NCBI GenBank assembly: GCA_023333565.1
Contig: JAJKFH010002581.1
Coordinates: forward strand, 124,001 to 188,000
Reading direction: 5' to 3'
Origin: Puffinus mauretanicus
Taxonomy: Eukaryota > Chordata > Aves > Procellariiformes > Procellariidae
Length of the DNA stretch: 64,000 nt
Shown here piece by piece: positions 1 to 12,737 of the stretch; positions within the stretch are counted from its first letter, which is position 1, and the number at the start of each line of letters is the position of its first letter. The notes under the pieces were generated by a model, which did not search any database, was not told where the DNA came from, and saw only the letters and a list, made by a program, of their open reading frames with translations. Position numbers and translations under genes: made by a program.

Positions 1-969
1 TATCTCTTAACAAGTTTGGAAAATCAGACTACATTTTCTCCTAGAGTTAAACTCTAGAAGTCTGAAGCTGAAAATCAGTACCAAGTACATCAGTTAAGAA
101 TGAAGTACATTTGTCTTACGAAACATCGAGTAACTTCAACAATATGGAAAACAAATGCTCAGTTAGGTCCCACTGCCAAACACACACACATGCATACAAC
201 TTCATTAATGCAAATTTTTCCCATAGAATTTATGTAAATATTTCCTGGAAGGGGCCTAACCTCAGTAACTTGATTCAGAGGGTGTATCAGCCTGATTTGA
301 AACTTCAGCTGTACTTGGGGATGATTTGTATACTTCGTGTTCCTCTGCTTGAAAATTAATATATGGCAAAATTAATATAGGAAAGCTTCCTAGTGCTTTC
401 TCTTTTCTTATCAGAACTGAATAATTAAGAAAATGAAAAAAACCCACCTTACAGTTGTATCCCAAGAATTTGGGATACAAAAGTCATTGCCAAAGTCATT
501 CTACTGTAGAGAAAGTGAAATATGTAGTTTCAAAAAAAGCAGATTACATGCTGGATGAAGAGTTCAGGCCTATCAAGTAAATGCACAATCTGTTAATTCC
601 TCTGTGTTTTTTGCAACAAACGGAAAATCTAAGTTAATCCATCTAGTGGATAGATCTCAGACAAATGAAGGAAAGAAGAGGAGCAGCAATTTAAACACCT
701 GAAAGAAAAATAATTTTCATCTGCCTGTCCATACACAATTACATAATTCTTAAAAAGACTTTCTTATTTTCTATTACTTAACCTTATTGCGCAAAACAGT
801 TAAATCCCTTTAACTATATTGCAAATAAACAGTAACTTTTTTTTTAGTATTTTTAAAACTTAATCTTTTATCCTTCGCACTCCAAAAATGTTTGCATCAT
901 CCTACTGACAACCATCATTCATACTTCATTTTCATTTTTGCCTCCAAAGTTCTCTACGAAACAGTTGTA

Positions 970-1280
970 TCCTACTGTACAAATGGAAAAACTGAGGCAA
1001 AGAGATGACAAATATTTTCAATGTTTACAGTAAATCTGGAGACCAGTTGAATTTTATTTTCTTTTAGGGTAAATTTCAGGACTGCTAACAGATTGAAATT
1101 AGAGCTTAAGTCAATGGGAACTGTTGATGCCTAGCATGTTTAAAAAAAAAATAGTAGAGAGTTATAAACTGGTCAAAAAGTCCCCCAAACTAATTGTAGT
1201 CCAAAGGAAGGCTTAGGGAACTAGTTGAAGGTTACACAACTCATCACTGGCAGAGTGAAGATTTTAAATCCTATTCATAA
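970..1280 (+). repeat. Ancient L3/MIR-like retroposon scar (two pieces)
   Basis: Two pieces resemble the shared 3' part of very old amniote L3/CR1-like and MIR-type retroposons. Near 977-1008 the text runs from a 'ctgtacaaatgg' start through 'aaactgaggcaaagag'. Near 1225-1275 it runs through 'ggttacacaactcatcactgg' style sequence to 'agattttaaatcc'. That order, a plain 'gaggaaactgaggc' block followed by a 'cacacagctagtaagtggcagag' block, is the usual one. The match is from memory and diverged, so the family name is tentative. Confidence 0.4.
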
Positions 1281-3731
1281 AGTTGTATTGTCTCAAACCC
1301 ATAATTTTGTGTGTGGAAACACCAAATAAAAACCCTGCATGGTCATTCTATTTTACTTCATTTCTTCTTCCCATGGAATGGGGAAGGGGTGGACAGAAAG
1401 AACAGGGATACAATACATTGCCTTGTTTAGTACCTTCAGCCGGGTCCTGAGTTTTCTTACCCTTTCATACGGAAGACTCAATCATGGTCATTTCTGTCCT
1501 CCATTGTAAAGGAACTAGTGAAAATAAGCTTTGCAAAACTGTAAATAAACAAATACCCCAGTTTCTTGTGCCAGAGTTCTATGCAAGAAACTAAGAAATT
1601 ATTTTTAAAATATTTTTCTTACTCAGATATGCTTTGCTGTAGGCACTCAAGTAGAGCCAAATATGAAAACAACTCATATAATTATGTGCTGGTCCACTAA
1701 CAGCCTCTGCAAATGAACACTAAGATCTTCAGTATGATCTAACCATAATGGTAGAGCTAATTTTGTGAGTGAAGAACAAGTTATAAATATGCAAGTCCTC
1801 TGAAATTTTCCCCCTTACTCATCTATTTCTTATTTGGATTAAGTATAAGACAGCTATTACAGAGAACTGCCTTACTTTGCTCAATTAACAATTTACTCTT
1901 AAAAGAATCTTTTTATGATGAGCAAATATACAACTGTTCAGCATTGGCTTTTTAGCTCATAGCTAAATTACTTACTTGATGGATACACACATGTTATGGC
2001 TCTATGTTTATAAATTTTAAAATTATCAGTCTTCAGAGAGTGATCATTATCTTGCTGAAGTCCTATACAAATAGTTAACATTTGAAGCATAAGAAAATAC
2101 AAAGAGTTAAATCCACTTTAAATATATGGTTGGCCTTATCTTATTTGCAAATGTTTTTCAGTAAGGAAGCAGACAGTTTCTATGAGTATTCAAGTGCCTT
2201 CTTTTTTTACTCTAGTGCAATTTAGCTAAAATATCCCGTGTGTTTTCAAGCAAAATAATACTTTCGCTTCACAGAATTATTCATATGCAAGTGCATATTG
2301 TGGTCCTTTCTTATATATACCACACTCACTTGAAGGAACACTCAGGTGATACAACAGGAAAAAGCTATTTTACCTTCACAAACAATAGTTATAATTGCAT
2401 CCTTGCTTTATATTTTCTTAGTGTTTTTATAATGCATATACCGTAGTTAAATTTTTTTAATGCATTATCTAAAAAGTGATCTAAAAAGTGATGGTTTCCA
2501 TATGCAAAAACCTAAATAAATTATATAGACATACCATCTCTCAAGGAGTTTGGTTTATTCTATTAATGCAATGTGGATTAGACTTGCTGCCAGCCAACCA
2601 CAACTACAGAAGCTGTCCCCCAGCTGTAATCCAACCTGCAGTGTAGCTTTTGAAAAAAATCAGCTTCTGCAGCTCAGTGTAGTAGTGTTTCAGCACTGCA
2701 CATCAGTTAAGGACTGCCCTAATCTGCTGATGGACCTGTTCAAGAGAATTACTAGATACCAGTATATCAGGCAAGTGGCTACGCTCTTAATAAAGTAGAG
2801 AAGCTTCCCTGAGGAGGTAAGATCAATTAGATCAGCCAGTCTCACACAACTACATGCAAAGGGGTTGGGGACTTTTTGGTGGTGGGGGACTTCCTCCCCC
2901 ATTTTTAATCTCTCAAACTTGGAGCTTGTTGAGGAGAAAGCTATAGCTGAAGCTTTGCATATAGTTTGGGAACTTTCACTACTACTGCAGAAAAGTACTG
3001 CAGCTTAACTGAATTCTGCCCTGCCTCATTTTCTACTCATTTACGCGGTAAAGTAAAAAAACAGGGCATGATATTTGCTGCATCTTATAGTATGCAATAA
3101 CCTAGAAGACAGCTGGTACTGGAGCTTTACCCTAACTGTGGGGTTTCCCAGGCTGCATCCAATTGTTGCTGCAATTCCCAAGTGTTTTGTTGCAAGGCTT
3201 AGCAAGCACACATTAAACTAAAGATAGCAGGATTCTCAGTTCTAAAGAGATGAAAGAGACCTAGGCCAATATAGTTGTCGAGATTTCTAAGCAGTGTAAT
3301 TCCATTGATTTTAGTGGCTGTCTTACTGGGGGTATCTCTACCCACTACCTATATACCTACTGTGAACACAGCAGTCAGAAAAGAAATATTCAGACCACCG
3401 GAATTTGAAACCTGGTGATTATGATGCAATTGTGATTACTTTGATTCATTTATTGCTGATTGACTGTATGCTTCTATTTATAGGTTGGGGCTTTTTTATA
3501 ATATTCAAATTATTTTCCAACTCAGACCTTAATCTTGGTGGGCAAGCAGGCAGGAAGGGAAAGTACGGAAGAGCAGACTTCTCTCCCTTAACTCCCTTTC
3601 AAATCTGTTACTGTTTATCATGTGCTATTACCCTGGGATCATTTTATGTCAGAAAACAAAATGATACTGTCATTTTAAGTATCCGGGAAAAAAAAATCAT
3701 AATAGGAATATGATATACTGTCCTAGTTAAG

Positions 3732-3771
3732 CACTTTCAAATTGATTTTGACACTTTCAGATTGATTTTGT
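3732..3771. repeat. 20-bp tandem duplication, two copies
   Basis: Two adjacent 20-bp units beginning 'cactttca' and ending 'attgattttg' differ at two positions (18 of 20 identical). This is a simple local duplication. No function can be inferred from it. Confidence 0.85.
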
Positions 3772-5671
3772 CATAAATGTGTAAGTCTGATCAGTGGGAT
3801 TTCTGGGCTTGTGGAATAGGCAGGGTTCACAACCTTACAACCTGAATATCAGGAGTAAGTGAAAATATTTCCCCTTCTTTTCCACCTCCACTGCCTACTC
3901 CTGCATCACAACTCCTGCAAGAATAAGTGTCCCTGAAGATGTTTAATATAAGGACAGGAGAGATTATAAAACACTAACCTCCAGAATTCTGAAATCCATA
4001 GAATGAACTATGAAAAATGCTGACGTATCCTTTATTTCATGTCAGAAGCTTGGCTCAGCAGAGGAGGATCAAGTGCGACTAATGCTAGCCTCTCTGTGTA
4101 ACCAAAGAATACGGTATCAATAGTTTTTCTTCGTAAGAATGGATTTTCCAATCCACAGAATATTCAGAATTAAACTTACCAATTTATAATTGAATTAACA
4201 TTTGAATTGGACCTAGCATTTTCCCAAGTAGTAAAAACAAACCCCCGAAATAATGCAATCCAAACGTTGCTGTAGTTACAAACAGAACAAAACTGTGCTG
4301 AACCAGAGTGTGAAACTGATGTTCTGCTAAAAACGTAAGTCATTAAATAACCACATTGGAAGAAAAAAAGAAAGAAAGTCTCAGCAGAAAAAGATACAGC
4401 TGATAAGGCTGATTTTAAACATCTTTCGTTTGTAATAAGGTGTTATTAGTCTCCCAGGCAAAACACTTTGAAAAGCGTGATTTTTATTGTGATAACGTCA
4501 CTTGCTATGTCCATGTAGGAAATACTTCCCTCATTTGCTAAAGCTATCTGATGTGGGCATAAATAAATACATCATATTGTAAAAGCTGGGAGAGTGTCTG
4601 TCTGTCCACCTACCATAGAATTCACTTATTGCTTATTCAATATAAAGCCTGCTTCTATGATTTGGCACATCTTTATTCAGAAAGATGGGCTGATTGCTGG
4701 CAACTTTGATGCAATAAAGACTGCTGCAGCATTACTGGAAGAAAGTCATTTGATAAATGTATATTTTCCATTTTGCTTAAAAGGAATCTATTATAAGTGC
4801 AGCTGCTTTCCGAATGAAATTAATGCCGAAGTGAAGCTTCGTATTACAAAGTAAAATGGGACTCGCTCTCTAATATTAGACTGAAAGGCATTGTAATGCA
4901 GCAGGAGGATTGAACTTTGACTCCTTCAAGAACACTGATTCATATAATAAAAAGAGGAAAAAAGGCTTTAAAAATGCTAACATCCTCTTTTCAAAGCTTA
5001 GCAAAGCTGCTGTCCAGAAAACAGAATAGCAAATACAGGCTGTGTGCTTCTCCAAAGAAGATATACTCTAAGGAATACTGTAAGGAATCCACATAACAAA
5101 ATTCTCAAGATTGTTTTGAAGTTTTTGAAAGATACTGAACCGTACAACTGGGAGGAGAATCTCTCATACTTTTTCTAGTCAGTGGTGATATACATTGCTT
5201 ATTTAAATGGGTTTTAACCAAGCTATATACTGTCGGATTACAGCTAAGATTTACCAACCCTTTATGATTATAACTTCATATGTGAGAAGTTCTCCCATCC
5301 TTTTCAAGATTTCAAGAATATTCCTGTTCAATGCTGGCTATAAATAAGATTTTTTTTACTTTCTATTTAAGGTGTACTTTTCTCTGAAGCAGACAGAAAA
5401 CAAGAAGGAACGGGGCTATCTGCTGGGATGTGGGCTTTCAAGGACATTCCTTACCACTCTCAGCACCCATAACTGGCGGGACTGTGCTATGGAGGGGTTC
5501 CCTTTCTGACCCAACGACCATTTAATGCGTTACAGAAATCGGAGTGACTCTGTGATGGGACGCCCAGCAGAGGTGAGCCGAGAGGCTTGTGATCACTGTA
5601 CACATGAAAAACATGCAAAAGGATCATGTCAGAGAATGTCAGAACATTTTTAGCTTGGCTACACCCCAGAC

Positions 5672-5689
5672 ATACCACTCAAGTGGTAT
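5672..5689. promoter_or_regulatory. 18-bp palindrome with NK2-type homeobox core
   Basis: ATACCACT and AGTGGTAT form a perfect inverted repeat around the dinucleotide CA. The centre contains TCAAGTG, the core bound by NKX2-class homeodomain proteins in other systems. A palindrome of this size can arise by chance in 64 kb, so a regulatory role is only a possibility. Confidence 0.25.
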
Positions 5690-7629
5690 TTTTTGTTTTG
5701 AGGTTTTCAAGCTTAGAACCTGAGAGTGCTGCTTCACCTAATGTTTTACCCGGAGTGGGTACATGGCCCACTGAAAAGAATCAGTTGTGAAAAATCTGCT
5801 TTTTTAAATGAAAAACTGTACTAATTAAGACAGTTTATTTGTTGACCATGAAGCCTCCTGTCTAAATACATTCTGGAAAAATCAAAGGATTGCAAAGTCA
5901 GAACCCAAGTCAGAAACGTTTTAAAGTGTAGGGAAGAAAATGAACAGCACCACTCTTCTTCAACATGCTTTGCATTTTTCTTTCAAGTTGAGCTACATTT
6001 TTATAGATCCCTATCCCTTTTTTCTTGGCAAAACTCATGCATTATTATGATTCTAGTAGTTGAGGAATGGGTTTCCTTTTCTCAGTTTAGATGGTTTAAT
6101 ATATGACTGTAAAATGAAACAAGAAGGTATCCATAAATATTAACTTTAACCCATGTCTCTCCTGCCCCTTTCTATATTGAACCAAGTCAGAGAGTTCTCA
6201 AGAGAGTGAGTTTGGCTTTGGCTCTGAATAGAATCTGTGTTTCTCTTTTCTCTACACTGGAAGCCTACAGAGATCAGTCCCTCTGTTCACATTCGTAAAT
6301 AACCCATAAAATGTTCTTCTTAAGAGCAGCTCCATCTGCTGCTAGATAGAAGACAGACAGGTGCTACCCTGTGAGGGCCTACAAAAATAGAAAGTCATAT
6401 ACCATGCAGCCATGGCTTAAAAGTTGAAACATTTAAAATATAGTCTATTCAGGTCTCTTCTTATTTGCTCTGTGAGATTAAGGCCTCTGGTGTTCACACT
6501 TCCAATCTTTCTTTCTGCAACCACAAATAAATCTATGTGGTGCAATGGTGTGCTGTGCCCAGGTAACTGAAAAGCAAATCGCAGTGTTATTGCCCCAGTC
6601 TGCCTAGACTATTTAAATGAGAGCTGATATAACCTTACAGCACTGTTTCTGATATTTAAATGAATTACTTAAACAGCTTGAATATATACTTACTTTATTT
6701 ACATAGCTTGAATACTGGTATCTGACATTCCCTTGACATCTCCCACAAGCAAGGGTCTTGAAAAACTTTACTTGCCATAATTGGCATTGGCAGTACACTG
6801 AAAACCGATAGGCATTTGCTTCATTCATTCAGATGTCTGTGATGTTACATAAAAGTATTTCCTAGTTTTTCAAACAGAAATAGCTTTCACTATGTAATTG
6901 GCAAAAGAAGGATTAAGATTTCTCTATATAAGTATTTTAATAATTAAATACTGTCACATCACCAAAACATTTTAATATGATTTGTTGAAAGTGAGGAAAG
7001 ATAACACATTTCAGGAAAGATTCTTTCTTGATAATTATATGTAAAACTATTCATTTTGTATATAAAGTTCTTTACAATTGTCTTCAAATTATTAAAAAAA
7101 AAATCTCTTAAAATCTTCAGTTACAGATTATTTTTCATAAATGAAAAATTCCAAAATTCTTTGAACAAGAATTTTGGATTTTTTTCAGCAAAAATTTTAT
7201 ATAAGGGTATTCAAATACTTTTTGGAAAAAAAAAATTAGATAAGTCTCACTGTTTCTAAAGAAAGATGTTTCTTTGCCAGTAATGCTCATGTTCCGGGAG
7301 AAAACTTTGGAAGTGAAAAGTAACAACCAGACGTACTCTGTGGCCGAAGCAATACAAACCCTCAAATTAGAGATGATGCATACCACTACATCTTACTCCA
7401 GCTTAGAAACAGGAGTAACTTGCAAGAAGGGTTTTATACTGACACAGTTAAACTAGTGCCTTCAAACCAAGCAACAATGAGGAAGATGTGATATATTTTG
7501 TTGAAAATCCAGATCTTATGCAAATTGAGCAAGGCTCTGATCTCAAATATTGTTAAGCTCCTTCTCCAGATTAGTTTTGATTTGCAATTAAAATTACAAC
7601 TAACTCCTCTTTGGCATCATCATTCAAAC

Positions 7630-7799
7630 ATTGGAATAATTTGCCTAGAGAGACAGTAGTGTCTCCATCCTTGGAGATATTCAGAACTAGACTGGACAAG
7701 ACACTGAAAACCTTAGCTAACTCAGTCTACTCTGAGGAGCAAGATGGATCAGACAACCACCAGAGGCCCTTGCCACTGTGAACTGTTCTATCATTCCAG
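7630..7799 (+). mobile_element. Old CR1 LINE 3' fragment
   Basis: The order of blocks matches the CR1 3' region: 'ttggaataatttgcctagaga', then 'gtctccatccttggagatatt', then 'actggacaagac', then 'ccaccagaggccc', ending with a degraded 'ttctatcattc' in place of the usual GATTCTATG octamers. The copy is heavily diverged, so it inserted long before the large CR1 copy at 24485. It carries no coding capacity. Confidence 0.7.
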
Positions 7800-9872
7800 A
7801 ATTAAACTAAGATTCCTTTCCTTAACATAGCAGAAAGGAAGAGGACAGTAAAACCTCCACACAATACATTCTGGAGCACTATATATTCTTTCATACAAGC
7901 CTCACGAATGTGTTTTTTTTCCCAGGTTTTAATTAAAATGCTGTTTCTTAAAAATAATAAAAGCCTTTCAACTACTCTCTCTTCCTTTCTGGTAAAATGA
8001 AGGCAGGAAAAAAAGTCTATCTCGTATTTTACATATGGATTTCAAATGCTGTATGTGGATTTGAGGTTGCCGTTTCTGCTAAAGAAACAAACTCTAAATG
8101 TCAAACTGATATCTGGATTTGGACTCAGATTTTAGACCCTTGTCACAGGCGGAGGTGAGAGGTGTTGTTTCAATGGTAAAATATGAACAAATGTCTGCCA
8201 GTACTGTTTGCAAGCTCTTCCTCCTTATCTCATTTTTTCTTTAGAGACATTAAGGCAAGATAATCTGGATCATTTTATCTGTCTCAATACTAAAATATAC
8301 TCCAAGTGTTATATTCCAACCCTTTCTTCTCTACTGTCTGTTCACTCAGTATTTCCTTCTTAAGCCTTCAGAAATAGAAGCAGCATGACTTTTCCTCAGT
8401 CTGTTCTATCACAATTTCCTATTTATCAACATTTCAAACTTTTGAGCAATCTAGACATGATTTTGTTTCTGTGCATTCTTGTTTTTTGTGTCTGTGAAAT
8501 ATTTTGGAAGCAGGAAGAAGTCTCTTTAAAAGAATACTCAATATTTTCTCCTTATTTAGCAAGAGAAAAGCTGTCTTATATACCATCAAACAGTCCCTCC
8601 TCGTTAACAGACTTGTTTGTAAGATCACAAATCCCAGTGCAGCCATCTCTTTCCAAATGTTATCGTTTGTTTCCCTGCTTTCTTTGTGTTTGCGCTTGCA
8701 ATAGTCTGTACTTTCCTGCTGGATAGCTAGGAAAGTTAGCTTGGCTAACTCATTTCTAATATTTAAACGTTTTAGGTTTGCTCTCATCATGACCCTAATA
8801 CAGTGCATTTACACTACACTCAAAGGAGATGAATAGCAAGCCTACCAGATAAATGGCCACAGACTCACAGCGTTCAAGAGACTTATTCACTGGAGTAACA
8901 GTATTAGCCCGCAAGGGCACTTTCAAAAGCTTTTCATGTCTTTCTACATTCCTGCTTCCAATCTCTGTCATTATTGGGTGATGTTGCTTTCAGATGGTTA
9001 GGGCTTTTGGTCACTGCCAGCTTGGGAAAGATTCATATTTATGACCTTGAACTGAAAAGCTTCCTATTGCACTTCGGCCACTTGCACCATTCTTTCCATC
9101 TCGCCACTCATGTAACATTCAAACTCATTTCCTTTCCTTTTCAGCTTAATCACTCTGTGCTCTTACATTTTGGTACTTGTGGCTGCCTACAAATAGAAGG
9201 CAGCCACCAGGATTGCAGAAAATATAAGGCTACTGTTGTAGTTAGTGGCTGTTTTTAACGGTACCATATTCTGTGCTGTACAAACCAAAGAAAAGAGTAC
9301 TCCATCCCCCAGACAATTCACAGCCTAGGGGTCAATTTACCCAGTAATTCATAGACCAGTGACTCACAGTTACACAAGTGCCGGATTCTGCTCTTGACCT
9401 TAGTCCAATCGTATGTACATACACAGTATAAAATAAAAGCATTTTATGTTACTGTGCCCTGCTTTACTCTTTCCCTGCCACATGTATACATAAAGCTCAT
9501 AGTGACATGCAGGGGAAAAAAAAAAGGTTCCACACTCCAATTAATACTAAGTCTGTATCACTATGGAAGTCTGATTTAAATCAGAAGTGTGCATACACTT
9601 TTCTGTCATATTAGCCAGGGTTCACTATACATCGAGATTTATGGTTTCCCATTGGCTTTGTTTTGGCTGTGAAAGAACAGATGAAATCGGAATTGATACT
9701 AAATTGCTGCTACAACAAAAAAAATACCTGGCATGTACGGACATCTGCCTTGACAGGTTAAAGACTATTCAGCATAAAAACAAAGCCGAGACAGAAAAAG
9801 CAATAAATCACACCTAGATACACAAACCCTAAGAAACAGGAGATAATACCAAAGATAGAACTCTCAGGTCCC
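7800..9872. other. Gene-free stretch with a possible L3-like scar
   Basis: Two overlapping opposite-strand frames of about 113-124 codons near 8385-8808 show no domain and no coding bias I can recognise. I treat them as chance. The part near 9250-9350 looks like an ancient retroposon and is listed separately. Nothing else stands out. Confidence 0.5.
9250..9350 (+). repeat. Ancient L3/CR1-like scar
   Basis: The text 'tgctgtacaaaccaaagaaaagag' (in part), then 'ccatcccccagacaattcacagcctagggg', follows the order 'gctgtacaaacac..aagagacagtccctgccc..agcttacagtctaa' that I recall from ancient L3/CR1-like 3' ends in reptile and bird genomes. It is short and diverged, so the assignment is tentative. 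Confidence 0.35.
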
Positions 9873-10745
9873 TGATGATGGGCCATTCAAGGAACCATTC
9901 AAAGTCCTGAAGAACTGATAAGAAGGGGTAGAAACAAGATTACTGAGTCCCATAGGAATGACTGATTTTACTGCAGGGGAGTTGTGGGACTGTGCAAAAT
10001 TTATGGGATGTTTTAAGCAGCTTATGGGAACATGCAAAGGAATGCTTAAGAACAAGGTGGATCGGGGAGAAGCAAGCATGGGAAGATGGAGAGAAGGTTT
10101 AATATATTAAAAAAAAAAAAAAAAAGGCTGACTGCATTCAAACAAGCTGCTGTTCAGCATACTTGTCTGGCCAAGCCCTGTGCCTGAGAGCTGCAGTCTT
10201 ATGAAACTCCATCCACCTATTTTCTGTGTGACTTGCTCTCTGGGGTGTGTGTGTGATTCGCTAGCAAACTTCAGGCTCGACTAGCCAGTAAGTCCTGGAA
10301 AGATGTGAGGCTGGAGACAGAGACAGGATAAACAGGGCTTAGGTTCTCGGCTTGGATTCTGTGTGGACTTATGGTCCAGTGTAAGGCTTAAGACACCTGA
10401 GGAAGTGAGAACTTAAATCAAGCTGCAGTAGCTGACAAGCAGGAGACTAGAAACTGGAAAAAACCGAGGCTGGAGATGGAGGAGCCAAGAATCAGGGCAT
10501 CAATTCTGCATGGTTTTATAGCCTAGGGTTTGAGGGCTCTGCAAATATGAGAGTGACTGTGAATGAAGACAGAGAAAGTTTATAAATATATATTTGTATG
10601 TGTATTTGTATATAGACACACGCGCGCTAAATACTCAACTTCCTAATGATTTGGAGAGGAGGAGCAGGAGTGGACTGTGTTGTTCATGTTCATGTAAGTG
10701 CTGTGGGTGCCAATAAAGGCAATGCTCTGTGTTGATCTACATATC
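9873..10745 (+). mobile_element. Candidate old endogenous-retrovirus LTR
   Basis: The segment has LTR-like features. It starts TGATGATGGGCC, has a TATA-like AT box near 10580-10597, a polyadenylation signal AATAAA at 10712-10717, and a following GT-rich stretch. The text around 10130-10260 (gctgactgcattcaaa, then cttgctctctggggtgtgtgtgtg) resembles an ERV-class LTR I remember from bird genomes. A 17-base A run sits inside at 10109-10125. No target-site duplication or matching second LTR was found, and the ends are guesses. It could instead be another dispersed repeat. Confidence 0.4.
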
Positions 10746-11598
10746 TGAGTATGTGAATGGGGTGGGTGAGTGTGTGTACGTGCACATGTGCATCTATCGG
10801 GAATACGTACACAGCCTCGCTATTGGCATGACCTGCAAATGGGAACAGCAGGAAACAGACTGGGAAGGAGAAATCCAGGCTACCCCAAGAGCCTCAGCCA
10901 ATTTTGGATCTTTGTTACAACAATGTAAACAGACAGTTACTCTATGTTATTTTGTGAAAAGGCAAGAGCCTGTTTACACTTGTAGCAGGCCCCAGAATTT
11001 TTCCTCATATTCAATTTTTTCTAACTACACAACTGTAAATTTTAAAGTTCAACCTTTCTTGTTTGTTGATTTGTTCTACACCTTCTATGTTCAGCAACTC
11101 TAACAAGATGAAGTGGAAATAAAACAATCGTACTATGAAATTAATCCCTTTGTTCCAAAGATAGCAATCAAAACACATTCAATTGATGAGGCTATAACTA
11201 GGGAAATGGAATTACCACCTCTTGCAGTCTGTGCCAGGTATAACATAATACAAAACCATAACAATTATTACAAAGAAATAAAAAAGGAACCACAACTACC
11301 ATAGCATCAACATAACTCAATTACTGTTCCACAGTCCAAGTTGCTGGAATACAACAGGTTATTTTAACCACTTATCTGAAACTGCAGTAGCAACGGGAAC
11401 ACTTTGGCAAGTGTTCTCAGGAGAACCGTGGCCCTCCTTAGCTGCATCCCATGCTGATACCTGAGAGGACAGGACATAACTCGCCTGGAGCACCACATCA
11501 CTGTTGCACAGGACTGGATATTTCTAGAACAATGCTGGAGATGAGCGGTTCTTGCACATCCATGTAATCACAACGGCAATAACTTTCCCAGCCATTTG
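10746..11598. other. Gene-free stretch between two LTR-like blocks
   Basis: A 124-codon frame at 10729-11103 starts inside the candidate LTR and shows no domain, so I do not call it. No gag, protease or polymerase remnant is visible between the two LTR-like blocks, so they do not look like the two ends of one provirus. Confidence 0.5.
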
Positions 11599-11603
11599 GT
11601 GAT
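11599..11603. repeat. Target-site duplication, left copy
   Basis: GTGAT immediately precedes the TG that opens the LTR at 11604. The same pentamer occurs at 12738-12742 just beyond the LTR's right end. Five-base duplications are usual for several endogenous retrovirus classes. Five bases can match by chance, so this is support rather than proof. Confidence 0.45.
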
Positions 11604-12737
11604 TGTGGTGGGTTGAACCCGGCTGGACGCCAGGTGCCCACCTAAGCCGTTCTATCACTCCCCTCCTCAGCTGGACAGGGGAGAGAAAATATAACGAAAG
11701 GCTCGTGGGTCGAGATAAGGACAGGGAGAGATCACTCACAATTACTGTCACTGGCAAAACAGACTTGACTTGGGGAAATTAGTTTAATTTATTACCAGTC
11801 AAAATCTGAGTAGGATAATGAGAAATAAAACCTGAATCTTAAAACACCTTCCCCCCACCCCTCCCTTCTTCCCGGGCTCAACTTCACTCCCCAACTTTCT
11901 ACCTCCTCCCCCTCAGCAGCACAGGGGGACGGGGAATGAGGGTTGCGGTCAGTTCATCACACATTGTTTCTGCCACTCTTCCTCCTCAGGGGGAGGACTC
12001 CTCACACTCCTCCCCTGCTCCAGTGTGGGGTCCCTCCCACGGGAGACAGTCCTCCACGAACTTCTCCAACATGAGTCCTTCCCACAGCTGCAGTTCTTCA
12101 CGAACTGCTCCAGCGTGGGTCCCTTCCATGGGGTGCAGTCCTTCAGGAACAGACTGCTCCAGCCTGGGTCCCCCACGGGGTCACAAGTCCTGCCAGCAAA
12201 CCTGCTCCAGCCTGGGCTCCTCTCTCCACAGGGCCACAGGTCCTGCCAGGAGGCTGTTCCAGCGTGGGCTTCCCACAGGGTCACAGCCCCCTTCGGGCAT
12301 AACCCCCTTCTCCGGTGTGGGGTCCTCCCCGGGCTGCAGGTGGGTATCTGCTCCACCATGGACCTCCATGGGCCGCAGGGGGACAGCCTGCCTCACCATG
12401 GGCTTCCCCACGGGCTGCAGGGGAATCTCTGCTCCAGCGCCTGGAGCACCTCCTGCCCCTCCTGCTTCACTGACCTTGGTGTCTGCAGAGTTGTTTCTCT
12501 CACATATTCTCACTCCTCTCTTCTCTGGTGGCAATTGCTCTTACACATCAACTTTTTCCCCTTCTTAAATACGTTATCCCAGAGGCACTACCACCGTTGC
12601 TGATGGGCTCAGCCTTGGCCAGTGACGGGTCCGTCTTGGAGCCGGCTGGCATTGGCTCTATCGGACACTTAGATGGGGGAAGCTTCTAGCAGCTTCTCAC
12701 AGAAGCTGCCCCTTAGCCCTCCCACAAACCCAAAAGA
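11604..12737. mobile_element. Solo LTR of an avian endogenous retrovirus (about 1.1 kb)
   Basis: The block opens with TGTGGTGGGTTGAACC and continues through 'ctggacgccaggtgcccacc', 'ctatcactcccctcctcag' and 'gtgggtcgagataag'. This is the start of an LTR I recognise as very common in bird genomes, probably ERVL-related. It closes with 'gccttggccagtgacgggtcc', 'gagccggctggcattggctc' and 'cttctcacagaagctgcccc'. Most of its right half is GC-rich, unlike its surroundings. A GTGAT pentamer flanks both ends. The right end reads ...AAAAGA rather than the usual ...CA, so the last bases may be mutated or the boundary off by a few bases. No internal retroviral region adjoins it, as expected of a solo LTR left by recombination. 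The long frames inside it (11936-12603 and reverse) are by-products of its GC-rich repeats. Confidence 0.8.
12040..12430. repeat. Degenerate 40-55-bp tandem repeats inside the LTR
   Basis: The phrase 'ctgctccagcgtgggt' and variants recur, each followed by a 'cccacggggt' or 'ccatggggtgcag' segment and then 'tcctgccagg' or 'tccttcagga' text. This gives about seven or eight imperfect units. The array lies within the LTR and is probably part of its consensus. It is the source of the unusually long open frames on both strands. Confidence 0.7.

Larger units (their letters stand above)
1..7629. other. Gene-free AT-rich DNA
   Basis: No reading frame here has convincing coding character. The frames present are short, begin and end at random, and show no recognisable domain. 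The stretch holds an ancient retroposon-like scar near 970-1280, a 20-bp tandem duplication at 3732-3771 and an 18-bp palindrome at 5672-5689. Homopolymer A and T runs are scattered throughout. I see no promoter or CpG-rich segment. Confidence 0.6.

Noticed and set aside
8385..8808. Overlapping opposite-strand frames of 113 and 124 codons
   Set aside because: No domain, no homologue recognised, and no promoter or splice context. Chance frames.
10729..11103. 124-codon plus-strand frame
   Set aside because: Starts in GT-rich sequence at the edge of an LTR-like block and shows no retroviral or cellular domain.
11936..12603. Long plus-strand open frames (210 and 192 codons) and matching minus frames
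   Set aside because: They lie wholly inside the GC-rich tandem part of the solo LTR and have Ser/Pro/Gly-rich, domain-free products. They are composition artefacts.
9873..12737. The two left-hand LTR-like blocks as the ends of one provirus
   Set aside because: The two blocks are unrelated in sequence and no gag, protease or polymerase remnant lies between them.
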